Below are positions 16,447-24,933 of a stretch of DNA of 41,498 nucleotides, piece after piece. The stretch's first letter is position 1; every line of letters starts with the position of its first letter. The stretch spans positions 1,725,968 through 1,767,465 of the forward strand of contig CP070677.1 of NCBI GenBank assembly GCA_020352495.1, written 5' to 3'. The DNA is from Candidatus Latescibacterota bacterium (GTDB lineage Bacteria > Krumholzibacteriota > Krumholzibacteriia > WVZY01). The notes under the pieces are model-generated. The model was not told the DNA's origin. It saw only the letters and a program-made list of their open reading frames with translations, and did no database searches. The translations under genes were made by a program, and so were the position numbers.

Positions 16447-16835
16447 GACCTCTCCTTTCTGTTGGAGATCACAGCGTCTATGTGTGCGTGACTTTTTTGT
16501 TCAGCGGTTGGGTGTCGCTGTTCGAGGTGTGGCTGGTCGCTGCGGCACTTATTTTACCTCTGCTACCTGCAATAGTCAACCCGGAACGTCGCGACTAGCA
16601 CAGGCTTGCGTTGTTCTGTGAACGTCAGATCCAGTGATCGTTCTGTGTGATTTAGTGAATTCTCGGGAACCCGACCGGATAGATTCGCATCCCTGAGCGA
16701 ACCCTTTGTTAAGTCGACGGTTTTTAAGAAAAACAATTAATCGCCTGCCGCTAAGCTGCACGAGCACATTGAAAACTCCACTCCAACAAAACTACCGTTT
16801 GCTCGCGTCAGTTTGAGCCGCCTGTCACGCGTTAC
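16447..16835. other. Intergenic region with no supported gene
   Basis: About 390 bp. The 63-codon minus-strand frame at 16576-16767 lacks a ribosome site and family features. A small A/T hairpin GTTTTT-AAG-AAAAAC near 16720 lies downstream of the SRPBCC gene and could help end its transcript. Nothing else is seen. Confidence 0.4.
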
Positions 16836-17276
16836 TTAGTCATCTTTTTCCAAAAATTCTTTGAGACGTTTTTTGACAAAAAATGTCCAACCCTCGATGC
16901 AGCTCTCCCTCGAGAATTCAGGGATATCCTCAGGAAAACTTTCCTTGACTTGATGTGTCATTTTCAATTTTGTCTGATTGTTCTGCTCGAATAATTCGAA
17001 CACTACGTAGGAATCCCCTGGGTAGCCATCATATCTCCAATCATATTTGATCATTTTCAGAGGCACTACTTCTGTCACTTTCCACACGTGTAGGAAATCT
17101 CTACCTTGACTCCGTACATTAAATTGAGTCTCAAATCCTACTTCGGGTTTGAATGACGGGATATTCTCAAAAAACCATCTACGCATTTGGTCAATCTCCG
17201 TTATGGAATTCCAAACGGTGTCAATTGACCTGTTAAAGGTCTGTTCCACGATAATTGGCCCATCATCGGTTCTCAT
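16836..17276 (-). CDS. SRPBCC / AHSA1-like (START-fold) protein
   Basis: 146 residues; ATG preceded by GGAGGTACC. The fold pattern of the Aha1/SRPBCC family is seen: an N-terminal strand then FNRSIDTVWNSITEIDQMRRWFF, the mid-strand VGFETQFNVRSQGRDFLHVWKVTEVVP, the turn YDWRYDGYPGDSYVVFELFE, and a C-terminal helix FSRESCIEGWTFFVKKRLKEFLEK. Such proteins bind small hydrophobic ligands in a cavity or help Hsp90-like proteins, and the ligand cannot be told here. Base composition is clearly more AT-rich than the neighbours, so the gene may have been acquired. It lies 79 nt after the DUF2284 gene on the same strand. Confidence 0.85.
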   Translation of the reverse strand: MRTDDGPIIVEQTFNRSIDTVWNSITEIDQMRRWFFENIPSFKPEVGFETQFNVRSQGRDFLHVWKVTEVVPLKMIKYDWRYDGYPGDSYVVFELFEQNNQTKLKMTHQVKESFPEDIPEFSRESCIEGWTFFVKKRLKEFLEKDD

Positions 17277-17355
17277 GGTACCTCCATTTCGAGCTATATT
17301 GTTGGTTTGGAGACAAGCGGTTCAATGGTGGCGCGCTGGTGCCGGCCGGTACATC

Positions 17356-17895
17356 CTATTCGACTAGTAACAGACCGAATCGGTCCATCTTCTTTGTATA
17401 ATCGGTGAGTACTTCGATTTGGTAACCACAATTCCTTGCCGTGGCAAAAACATCTACACCCAGAGCTTCAGGTGAAGGCCTGGCATTCTCTGGGCGCTGG
17501 CACTCGTCCTTGTTTGGCGGGCAATCTTCACAGAAATTACAGGGATCAATAAAGAGAACCAGCGCTTTGTGAAAGCCGGACAAGAAAACATCGCGTTCGA
17601 GCTTAAGCAGCCTCCCATTGATCTTTCTAGTGTACGCATGACGGTCGTCGGGATCCTCGACCGCTATGGGAAAGTGAAAAATCGCGATTTGTTGATATTC
17701 CGTGAATAACCTTTGACACTCATCAACACTTGGTGTGTTTGGCGGGCAGGTTGCAGTCTTGCCGAAATCTTTGCAGCCGAACATGCACTTCATGCGGACC
17801 CACTGTCCCAACACGATCGCGTCAGGATCAATCCATTTGAAATCTCGACAACCGCGTTGATCAAAGATCGCTTCTAGTTGTGTTCGTTCAATCAT
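17356..17895 (-). CDS. DUF2284 Cys-rich metal-binding protein
   Basis: 179 residues from the ATG at 17893-17895, which has AAGGGGAT upstream; a frame 43 codons longer lacks a ribosome site. Cysteine groups of the DUF2284 family are present: VRMKCMFGCKDFGKTATCPPNTP in the N-terminal half, then DPCNFCEDCPPNKDECQRPENARPS. The ending ARNCGYQIEVLTDY is also typical. The family is predicted to bind metal or an Fe-S cluster in the cytoplasm, with no established reaction. It appears co-transcribed with the SRPBCC gene. Its base composition is also lower in GC than the surroundings. Confidence 0.85.
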   Translation of the reverse strand: MIERTQLEAIFDQRGCRDFKWIDPDAIVLGQWVRMKCMFGCKDFGKTATCPPNTPSVDECQRLFTEYQQIAIFHFPIAVEDPDDRHAYTRKINGRLLKLERDVFLSGFHKALVLFIDPCNFCEDCPPNKDECQRPENARPSPEALGVDVFATARNCGYQIEVLTDYTKKMDRFGLLLVE

Positions 17896-18041
17896 AAATC
17901 CCCTTGTGAATGATTGACTTCTACTGTACCGCAATCCTTTTTTAGTTTTTACGTTACCATATTTTGGAAGGACTACCAACCAGCACTCGTCGACTTTACC
18001 GACGTGTTGGGTGCCTTGGATCAATCCTGATCTCGCCAGGA

Positions 18042-18521
18042 CTATAGATCATCGGGACAGGTTACGTCGCGGAGTTGGAAAGTGATCTGTTTGTCTGTTC
18101 TAGGAATAAGAGCCCATGCGCCAAGAACGATCAACATCTCGCATTCGCCCTGAAAACCACCCTCTACCTCAACTTCGACTTCCGTAAATGTTTCACGAAC
18201 TCGTACGATGTCGAGGCACCCCTCGCAGCCGCCGCCCTTGAGAGACACGTAGACCAGTTCCTGTCCAGCGACGGGTCGTGGAGGAAGCCATTCCTCCTTG
18301 ATACGCTCAGGGAAACAACTCGTCGTCAGCGATCTGAAGTCAGCTTCGGTCCGTACCACATATGAAAACAGATCCCCTTCCGAATTCAGCAGGCATCCCG
18401 CGCAGCTTCCGCTATTCAATTCGGACCCGATCGTAGTCGGAGTCTTGACACCTTGATTGCACGCTGATACTACAAGTACCGCCAGAACAGCAAATGTCAG
18501 GCTTGCTTCTCTCACTCGCAT
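18042..18521 (-). CDS. Lipoprotein, unknown function
   Basis: 159 residues from the ATG at 18519-18521, eight nt after GGGAGGA; an upstream in-frame start would add ten residues before the signal peptide. MRVREASLTFAVLAVLVVSAC is a lipoprotein signal with lipobox VSAC (Cys21). The mature part carries paired cysteines (CAGC, CEGC and three more) and a run of acidic beta-strand text (FTEVEVEVEGGFQGECEM). No named family is recognised. Disulfides in the periplasm are likely. It follows the Cys-rich exported gene at 18631-19179 by 109 nt on the same strand. Confidence 0.78.
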   Translation of the reverse strand: MRVREASLTFAVLAVLVVSACNQGVKTPTTIGSELNSGSCAGCLLNSEGDLFSYVVRTEADFRSLTTSCFPERIKEEWLPPRPVAGQELVYVSLKGGGCEGCLDIVRVRETFTEVEVEVEGGFQGECEMLIVLGAWALIPRTDKQITFQLRDVTCPDDL

Positions 18522-18630
18522 TTGTTTATCCTCCCGACCACGCGGGATCAAATCCCCGTCTGGTCAAACTTCAACGACTCATCTCATTCGAACCGAGTCG
18601 CGCAGCGTACTTTCAGTGTTGCTTTCCGCA

Positions 18631-19179
18631 CTATTCGGCGTATAATGCTTTTACTTTCCCCCAAGTGGAATATTTCGTGGGCACATCGCAGGTGCAGCTA
18701 AGATTGGAATTGACGATACCCGTTCCGCCGGTCGCGTAAACCGTCTCGTGGTTGCAGTCCACCACTTCGATCCGACCCGAGGGCGCTGCCGGGTCCGGTA
18801 GTACGGGATAGTAGCAACAGGGTTCGGTCAGCCCTTGCGTGAAATAGTTGATCGCGCAAATGTAGATCGGACTGGAAAGGCACGTCCCATAGCTGACCGC
18901 GATTCCCGTCTGTGAATTGCCCCAGTAGAGGGCGTAGACGAATGTATCGGAGAGATACATAGCGTCCAAACACGGTGGCTGTGGGGCATAGAATTGGGCC
19001 GCCACCGCCCCCGGCGTGTTAACGTGGACGATGTGATAGCTCGTTAAACCCGATTGGGTATCTGGAAGATTGCAGTCCGTTCCACCGGGATCGGCGAAAA
19101 TGCCAATACTCCCGGGCTGACCAGCCGCCGGTAAGGCGAATATCACCGTGGCGACGACGACCACAAAGACGGTTTTCAC
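18631..19179 (-). CDS. Cys-rich secreted protein with TWGKVKALY tail, paralogue A
   Basis: 182 residues from a GTG with GGGAGG five nt upstream. The signal peptide ends near AAG-QP (residue 20). The mature part starts GSIGIFADPGGTDC and has about a dozen cysteines, including CC in LTEPCCYYPVLPDP. It shares a full-length pattern with the gene at 19384-19956: IG[IV]F.D.GG..C, GNSQ.G, INYF.QG.TE.CC, PDP.A.SG..EVVDC and the tail STWGKVKALY. Function is unknown; a disulfide-stabilised extracellular beta protein is likely. The promoter at 19225-19233 belongs to it. Confidence 0.82.
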   Translation of the reverse strand: MKTVFVVVVATVIFALPAAGQPGSIGIFADPGGTDCNLPDTQSGLTSYHIVHVNTPGAVAAQFYAPQPPCLDAMYLSDTFVYALYWGNSQTGIAVSYGTCLSSPIYICAINYFTQGLTEPCCYYPVLPDPAAPSGRIEVVDCNHETVYATGGTGIVNSNLSCTCDVPTKYSTWGKVKALYAE

Positions 19180-19224
19180 CCGTACCTCCCAAGTGTGTCG
19201 TAGGCTAAAAAAGGCCCGGTCTCA

Positions 19225-19233
19225 ATTGTACCA
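19225..19233 (-). promoter_or_regulatory. Extended -10 promoter of Cys-rich paralogue A
   Basis: Minus strand TGG-TACAAT, giving a leader of about 39 nt to the GTG at 19179. No good -35 at 17 nt. Confidence 0.5.
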
Positions 19234-19383
19234 TAGCACGAGGTTTTCAATGAGACACTTCCCCACACGCGTTTGGAGGATGAGCGGGCTTTCAGTTTTT
19301 CGGCCTGTCGACTTCTCGGTCCATCGACGCCCAGGGCTCGATAAACGCAAAAGCCGGATCGGCTTGGGGGACGGGCGTCGTTA

Positions 19384-19956
19384 CTACCGCTGGAACAGCG
19401 CCTTGATCTTCCCCCACGTGGATGACTCGATCGCGACGGGATAACAGAACGGTGGCATGAGACACGCACAGTTTGCGCTGGAATTGATCAGATCATCCAT
19501 CCCAAGGACGAAGACGACCTGGTCTTCACAGTCAACGACTTCGACTTGTCCCGACGATGCGCCGGGATCGGGTTCGATACCGTACCAACAACACTCCTCC
19601 GTGTAGCCCTGAACGAAATAATTGATGGTGAGTATCTGGAAGTTGCCCGTAATACACTGGTCGTAGTCAATCGACACACCGTCTTGAGAGTTGCCTACCG
19701 TCCCGGAGAAAACCGCCGTATCCGACAGCCAGGTTACCAGATGCATGCAGCTTGACATCGGCGCGGCAAACCGCGATCCGGTCGCACCCTGAGAGTTCAC
19801 GTGAAGAACGGTGACCGTCATAAGACCCGGGCTCGTGTCGTACAACAGACAGAAACACCCGCCCGTATCCTTAAAGACACCAATGTCTTCCGCATGCCCG
19901 GATCCAATGGCACCAAGGAGGGTCACCGAGATCACCAACAACCACATTCGTATCAT
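19384..19956 (-). CDS. Cys-rich secreted protein with TWGKIKALF tail, paralogue B
   Basis: 190 residues; the ATG is preceded by GGGGG at 6-8 nt. The signal peptide ends near GHA-ED (residue 22). The mature part begins DIGVFKDTGGCFC and matches paralogue A through INYFVQGYTEECCWYGIEPDPGASSGQ and EVVDC, and the C-terminus reads SSTWGKIKALFQR. Cysteines are many and partly in the same places. The two genes lie 204 bp apart in the same direction, each with its own promoter, so this is an old tandem duplication rather than an operon copy. Function is unknown. Confidence 0.82.
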   Translation of the reverse strand: MIRMWLLVISVTLLGAIGSGHAEDIGVFKDTGGCFCLLYDTSPGLMTVTVLHVNSQGATGSRFAAPMSSCMHLVTWLSDTAVFSGTVGNSQDGVSIDYDQCITGNFQILTINYFVQGYTEECCWYGIEPDPGASSGQVEVVDCEDQVVFVLGMDDLINSSANCACLMPPFCYPVAIESSTWGKIKALFQR

Positions 19957-19994
19957 GCTTGGCCCCCAATTTTTGTGAAGCTCACCTTACTCTT

Positions 19995-20003
19995 AGTATA
20001 GCA
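19995..20003 (-). promoter_or_regulatory. Extended -10 promoter of Cys-rich paralogue B
   Basis: Minus strand TGC-TATACT with a leader of about 32 nt before the ATG at 19956. The -35 position is a poor match. Confidence 0.5.
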
Positions 20004-20250
20004 GCGTCTGTGAAAAACGGCATTGTCCGGGACAAATCGTTATTCCAGCAGGCCCGCCCCAAACAACAACGAATTGGCCATGAGTCTAGCCATCATAGGA
20101 TAACGGTCCAGCGAAGAGAGACAATACGATGCCAGATTTTCAAGCCAATGATGTTGTCGGCGGAGTTGATTGCGATTGTGTTGGCGCCGAACCTGTCTTT
20201 GGCCGGGAGCACGACGGCTCAAGTTCGACCGAGATCCAGTGCGCGTTTCG

Positions 20251-20259
20251 TGATACAAT
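20251..20259 (+). promoter_or_regulatory. Extended -10 promoter of the Ser/Thr kinase gene
   Basis: TGA-TACAAT about 75 nt before the kinase start, with no recognisable -35. The 19957-20333 gap holds only this and the divergent promoter of paralogue B. A 53-codon frame across it (ATG near 20130) lacks a clear ribosome site and is not called. Confidence 0.42.
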
Positions 20260-20333
20260 GTACGGCAACGTGATCGACGACCTCTGCTAACGCTTCCCTT
20301 TTTTGTTACACAACGATCTCTTAGAGGACAGGA

Positions 20334-22472
20334 ATGATCGGACGGACCATTTCTCACTACAAAATACTCGAGAAGCTCGGCGAAGGCGGAATGGGCATTG
20401 TGTACAAAGCCGAAGACACAAAGCTCAAACGAATCGTTGCACTCAAGTTTCTCCGTAGCGCCGCATTCGGGAGCGAGGAACAGAAGACTCGCTTTGTCAG
20501 AGAAGCGCAGACCGCGGCTGCGTTGGATCACGCCAGTATCTGCACCGTATTTGAAATTGACGAGGTCGATGATCAGATATTCATTTCGATGGCGTATGTC
20601 CACGGCGTGAATTTGAAGGAGCTTCTACAGTCCGGTCCGTTGGACATCGACGAGGCCTTGAGGATCGCGGTCCAGGTTGGGCGCGGGCTCGAGGCGGCCC
20701 ACACGAAGGGCATCATTCACCGCGACATCAAGTGTTCGAATATTATGGTCACACGCCAGGGGGCGGTCAAGATCACCGACTTTGGTCTTGCGAAGATGCC
20801 GGGCGGCACGGAGATCTCAAAAACGACAATTGGAGCCGGAACACCCTCTTACATGTCACCGGAGCAAGCAAGCGGGAGTGCGGTCGATCACCGGACGGAC
20901 ATCTGGTCGCTTGGAGTTTGTCTCTACGAAATGCTCACCGGTGAGCTGCCGTTTAAGGGCGATTTCGACGCCGCGGTCGCGTACTCGATATTGAACGACG
21001 ATCCAAAACCCGTCTTCGAGTTTCGTCCTGAAATACCCCAGGGGGTCGAGGGGATTCTTGCCAAAACGATGGCTAAGAACCCCGATGATCGGTATCAGAA
21101 GATGTCGGAGTTACTGGATCATTTGGAGTCCCCGGAGTCTGCTCCGGCTCTTGTTGCGACGGGCAAATCAGCGCGCACTGACAAAACACGGCCATCGATT
21201 GCCGTGCTCCCATTTGAAGACATGAGTCCGAACCGAGATCAGGAGTACTTCTGCGATGGTGTCGCTGAAGAAATCATGAACGCCCTCAACCAGGTTGAGG
21301 GACTCCAGGTTGCCGCCAGAACATCCGCCTTTGCGTTCAAACACAAAGCGGAGGACATTCGCGAAATCGGTAGAAAGCTGAGCGTGGGAACACTACTCGA
21401 GGGCAGTGTGCGAAAGGCGGGTGACAACCTCAGAATCACGGTGCAGCTGACGGACGTAGCCGAGGGTTTTCGCCTCTGGTCCCAGCGATTCGACCGTGAA
21501 CTGAAAGATGTGTTCGCGATCCAGGAGGAGATAGCGGCAAACGTCGTACAGGCACTGGAAGTCGAACTGAGCGAGAAGGACGGTCGCATCCTGGCAAAGA
21601 CATCCACCGAAGACCACCAAGCGTATGATCTCTATCTCCGCGGTCGGCAGTTCTACCGACAGACGCACCGCAAAGGGATCAACTATGCAATCGAAATGTA
21701 TGAACATGCCATAAAAAGGGATCCATCCTATGCGCTCGCGTACGCCGGATTGGCGGACTGCTATTCCTACCTGTTCAGCTTTTTCGACAGCAACAGAGCC
21801 AATCTCGAACAAGCTATGACCCTGAGCCAAAAATCCCTCGAGCTAGACCCTGAACTCGCCGAGGCTCACGTGTCACGCGGACGAGCGTTTTACTACAACA
21901 CGCGGTACGATGAGGCTGAGAAAGAGTTCGAGACGGCGATTCGATTGAATCCCACCCTTTTCGCCGCCTATGAGTCATACGCCCGCAACTGCTACAGCCA
22001 GGGCGATCTCACAAGGGCCGCGCAACTGTTCGAACAGGCTGTGAGTATAGATCCGGAGAATTTCAACGCCCCCTTGCTTCTTGCGCAGACCCGTAGAGCG
22101 CTTAATCAGAACGAAAAAGTCAAGCAGGCGCTCAAAACGGGATTGGTGAATGTCAAAAAGCATTTGGAGTTGAATCCGGATGATGCACGCGCGTCGTATA
22201 TGAGGGCGATAGGACTGGCCGTCGCTGGAGAGAAGAAGGAGGCCTTGGAGTGGATCGAAAGAGCATTGTCAATCGATCCCGAAGATCCAATGATCCTCTA
22301 TGGGGCCGCCTGTGTCTATGCCCAGACAGGCAAGGAGGAAGAGGCAATTACTCAACTCGAGAAAGCTCTCAGTGCAGGATGCTGCCACAGGGATTGGGTC
22401 GAAAGGGATAGCGACTTTGACTCGCTCCGCGACCATCCTCGGTTTAGGGCTCTCCTGGCAAGACTCGATTGA
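20334..22472 (+). CDS. Ser/Thr protein kinase with TolB-like and TPR domains
   Basis: 712 residues; ATG after AGAGGACAGGA. Kinase domain 1-275: glycine loop GEGGMG at 16-21, Lys38 in VALKFL, catalytic HRDIKCSN (Asp131), DFG at 149-151 and the APE-like SPEQ. Residues about 288-420 are the TolB-like region common in such proteins: PSIAVLPFEDMSPNRDQEYFCDG, then LEGSVRKAGDNLRITVQL and LWSQRFDRELKDVFAIQEEI. TPR units fill 430-700 (DPSYALAYAGLADCYS, NPTLFAAYESYARNCYSQGD, DPEDPMILYGAACVYAQTGKEEEA). No membrane helix is seen, so it is cytosolic. Kinases of this layout are numerous in environmental FCB and related genomes, and targets are unknown. All catalytic residues appear intact. Confidence 0.93.
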   Translation: MIGRTISHYKILEKLGEGGMGIVYKAEDTKLKRIVALKFLRSAAFGSEEQKTRFVREAQTAAALDHASICTVFEIDEVDDQIFISMAYVHGVNLKELLQSGPLDIDEALRIAVQVGRGLEAAHTKGIIHRDIKCSNIMVTRQGAVKITDFGLAKMPGGTEISKTTIGAGTPSYMSPEQASGSAVDHRTDIWSLGVCLYEMLTGELPFKGDFDAAVAYSILNDDPKPVFEFRPEIPQGVEGILAKTMAKNPDDRYQKMSELLDHLESPESAPALVATGKSARTDKTRPSIAVLPFEDMSPNRDQEYFCDGVAEEIMNALNQVEGLQVAARTSAFAFKHKAEDIREIGRKLSVGTLLEGSVRKAGDNLRITVQLTDVAEGFRLWSQRFDRELKDVFAIQEEIAANVVQALEVELSEKDGRILAKTSTEDHQAYDLYLRGRQFYRQTHRKGINYAIEMYEHAIKRDPSYALAYAGLADCYSYLFSFFDSNRANLEQAMTLSQKSLELDPELAEAHVSRGRAFYYNTRYDEAEKEFETAIRLNPTLFAAYESYARNCYSQGDLTRAAQLFEQAVSIDPENFNAPLLLAQTRRALNQNEKVKQALKTGLVNVKKHLELNPDDARASYMRAIGLAVAGEKKEALEWIERALSIDPEDPMILYGAACVYAQTGKEEEAITQLEKALSAGCCHRDWVERDSDFDSLRDHPRFRALLARLD

Positions 22473-23159
22473 TTCCCGCCACATCATTGCCCCCAACAGA
22501 CGTCAGGCCGAAGAACCAATCCGGCGCCCCCCGAGGAACCATCGCGAACCATGAGAAGCGACCGGGAGCATTGTAGCCATGGCACACACGCCGTTAACGA
22601 TCGTCACGATCTACAAAGACTGCTCCGGAGAGGTTGTGGAGACAATTGGTCGCGATGCCGACTAAACACACTTCGGCGGCTAGTCATCGGGTTTCGGCAT
22701 CTTCTTTTTTGCGATTTTCGATACCAAGCTGGATTCGGCTTTTGAAGCCATGGGGGGCAATCCTGCCACAACGGCCGTTTCCGTCCGAGTCCGGTGCGCA
22801 CAGACGAAAACACCACGCCGTCCGATTGCGAGTCAGTGGACAACCTAGGTAAGTGTATTCTTTCATTTGAGTTGCAGTCCTTGCTGTTGGTTGACGGGTT
22901 GATCGCTCCACGTTGTGCGAGGTGTCTCTTCCCGACCGATTCGTGGCAAATCGATATCCCTCAATATTGTCGAGTTCGGCCGAGAAGTCAACTCGCCTCC
23001 AATGGTCCGCAAACCACCGGAGCCCCACAGCTGTCCGTGTTCGCGAGCGGTCCTGCCTGGACGTGATCCAGCCAGGTTCCCCGTGTTCGCGTTCTAATGG
23101 CAACCCGAACACCATACGTTCGTAGATACCCATACAATGATATGGCCACGAGACGATCG
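22473..23159. other. Intergenic region with no supported gene
   Basis: Nearly 690 bp between the kinase and the FN3 lipoprotein promoter. Frames on both strands (for example minus 22684-23256) lack ribosome sites and show no domain. The GGCTTCAAAAGCC hairpin near 22740 looks anticodon-arm-like but has no matching D or T arm. It may be decayed sequence. Confidence 0.5.
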
Positions 23160-23188
23160 TCGACACATCGTTGCGTTTGTTGTACAAT
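23160..23188 (+). promoter_or_regulatory. Sigma-70 type promoter of the FN3 lipoprotein gene
   Basis: TCGACA - 17 nt - TACAAT, each hexamer one base off consensus. A start near 23195 gives a leader of about 34 nt containing AAGGGG before the ATG at 23229. Confidence 0.6.
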
Positions 23189-23228
23189 AGTAAAGGGCAC
23201 GATCGAGGAGTTAAGGCAAGGGGCTCCG

Positions 23229-24347
23229 ATGAATACGTCTCGCAAGATACTGTCATTTGCTGCCCTTCTTTCCGTGCTGATTTTCGGGGCTTTCGCGATG
23301 ATCAGCTGTGGTGACGACGGGAAACCCGGCAAATCCGATGACATCATAGGCCCCCAACCAGACACGATCCCTCCCGCAGCCGTCACCGACTTGAGACTCC
23401 GCGCACCGACTCATCAAACCCTTGCCCTCGCGTGGACCGCTCCTGGAGACGATGGACACACCGGGACGGCGGAATGCTACGACATTCGTTGGCACAAATC
23501 CATGATCACCAAAGACAACTGGGAACAGGCGACGCCACTCGACCCGAGTGCTGTACCAACCCCAAAGCCCTGTGGAGAAATAGAGACAACTGTTGCAAGG
23601 GGATTGGATTCGAGCACCCGTTACTACTTCGCGCTCAAGACGATCGACGACGCCGCCAACGAATCGACGTTGTCCAACTGCGCCTCGGGAACAACGCTTC
23701 AGGAATCTGACCCACCGGCGGATGTCACCGACCTCGTCGCGACCGCGATCGACGAAACCTCATTTGAGCTGACATGGACGGCGCCCGGTGACGATTGGAT
23801 GTCGGGGACAGCGACCGCCTACGACATTCGATATTCAGCTTGGCCGATTGTCGACGAGACGGCTTGGGCGGGGGCGTTGCCCGTGACTGAGACACCTTCG
23901 CCCAGACCGGCGGCAGAACAAGAGTCATTCATCGTTACGGGAATGAGCTCCCCTAACAACTTTTTTGCACTCAAAACCGTAGACGAGCAGAATAACTGGT
24001 CCGGGCTCTCCAATCTGGCAGCCGGCCTGGGGATCGGTGAAGATCTCTGGGCGGTTCCGTCTGGGGTCACCATCGGCGAAACCATGTACATCGTGTTCAG
24101 AGCGTCTAATTCGAATTTTACGCGAGTGAGCCTCCACGAGTATTTTTGGTGGTGGGAGGACAAAACTTGTGGCGACAAAATCGTCGAGGACATTGTCTTA
24201 GAAACATTCCCCGGCGGGGTACATATCATCACGTATGACTTCTACGACGACGAATTCAATCGATATCACCCAACCGGTTACTACCATTTGTCCGTTTGTT
24301 GGGGACCGATAATGAGACAATGGACCTACGCAGTGTTGAGTGAATGA
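23229..24347 (+). CDS. Lipoprotein with two fibronectin type III domains
   Basis: 372 residues from the ATG at 23229, which follows AAGGGG and the promoter; the frame is open 44 codons further upstream, but that part precedes the promoter. The lipoprotein signal MNTSRKILSFAALLSVLIFGA ends in lipobox MISC (Cys26). Two FN3 repeats begin PPAAVTDLRL and PPADVTDLVA and share LAWTAPGDDG / LTWTAPGDDW, YDIR and YFALKT / FFALKT. The last 100 residues are different (GEDLWAVPSGVTIG to the end). They include GGVHIITYDFYDDEFNRYHPTGYYHLSV, which recalls the closing strands of a FlgD-like domain in divergent form. It is probably anchored in the outer membrane facing out. Partner and function are unknown. 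Confidence 0.85.
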   Translation: MNTSRKILSFAALLSVLIFGAFAMISCGDDGKPGKSDDIIGPQPDTIPPAAVTDLRLRAPTHQTLALAWTAPGDDGHTGTAECYDIRWHKSMITKDNWEQATPLDPSAVPTPKPCGEIETTVARGLDSSTRYYFALKTIDDAANESTLSNCASGTTLQESDPPADVTDLVATAIDETSFELTWTAPGDDWMSGTATAYDIRYSAWPIVDETAWAGALPVTETPSPRPAAEQESFIVTGMSSPNNFFALKTVDEQNNWSGLSNLAAGLGIGEDLWAVPSGVTIGETMYIVFRASNSNFTRVSLHEYFWWWEDKTCGDKIVEDIVLETFPGGVHIITYDFYDDEFNRYHPTGYYHLSVCWGPIMRQWTYAVLSE

Positions 24348-24583
24348 GCGCTATCGCCCACCCGTGTCGTTTCCTTCCAAACTGATTGATGCCGTACTGA
24401 GCGTTTGGGTATCACCGCGCATCTCACAGACACGAACCCCGAAAATCATCGCCCACCGGAGAAGCCAATCTAAATCGGCTATTTACACGGAGAACGAGGT
24501 GGCGCATAATAGTTGAGTCTGGCAAAGACACCGCCGCAACGATCGCACCCTCGGCACATTCTCAAAAGTAGTCGCTAGTAATT

Positions 24584-24611
24584 GGGCGATTTGAATCGCC
24601 CTGTATTTTTT
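24584..24611 (+). terminator. Rho-independent terminator
   Basis: Stem GGGCGATT / AATCGCCC (8 bp) followed by TGTA and six T's. It lies 236 nt after the FN3 lipoprotein stop and 75 nt before the next gene, so it separates the two units. The rest of 24348-24685 shows no gene. Confidence 0.75.
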
Positions 24612-24685
24612 CTCGATTCAATGCGCTGGCATAGTCACATCGTGTGTGTCGGTGCCGCCGAACGTCCAAACGGTAAGGAGGTAAC

Positions 24686-24910
24686 ATGCACTTCGGAGTC
24701 GCAAAAAAGGCGCTTGCGTTGTCGATGGCAATTATGATGACTGTCACCGTTTTCTTCCCTTCCAGAGTAGTCACCGTTGGCGGAGAGTTGGACATACGGA
24801 CGATCGACCAGGTTCAATATGTGGATCCCCAATTTGACGTTCCTTTTCCGGATGACGTCGTTAACTTTCACGTTCCGCCGGATGTCGACATTGAAGAAAT
24901 GGATTGGTAA
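24686..24910 (+). CDS. 74-residue exported acidic peptide
   Basis: ATG preceded by AAGGAGGTAAC, one of the best ribosome sites in the window. MHFGVAKKALALSMAIMMTVTVFF is a signal peptide or anchor. The rest (about 45 residues) is acidic and rich in V, D, P and Q (VDPQFDVPFPDDVVNFHVPPDVDIEEMDW), with no cysteine and no known domain. It ends 23 nt before the beta-propeller gene, so both are probably one transcript. A small partner, propeptide-like factor or secreted peptide is possible; I do not recognise it. Confidence 0.72.
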   Translation: MHFGVAKKALALSMAIMMTVTVFFPSRVVTVGGELDIRTIDQVQYVDPQFDVPFPDDVVNFHVPPDVDIEEMDW

Positions 24911-24933
24911 CACCGCAACCAGGAGGAATTGCG

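Noticed and set aside
20130-20290. 53-codon plus-strand frame before the kinase gene
   Set aside because: Weak ribosome site, overlaps the likely promoter and lacks any family feature.
22720-22800. Anticodon-arm-like hairpin GGCTTCAAAAGCC, possible tRNA
   Set aside because: No D-arm or TTCGA T-arm at the right distance; arms do not extend.
22684-23256. 190-codon minus-strand open frame
   Set aside because: No ribosome site, no domain, covers the promoter and start of the FN3 lipoprotein gene.
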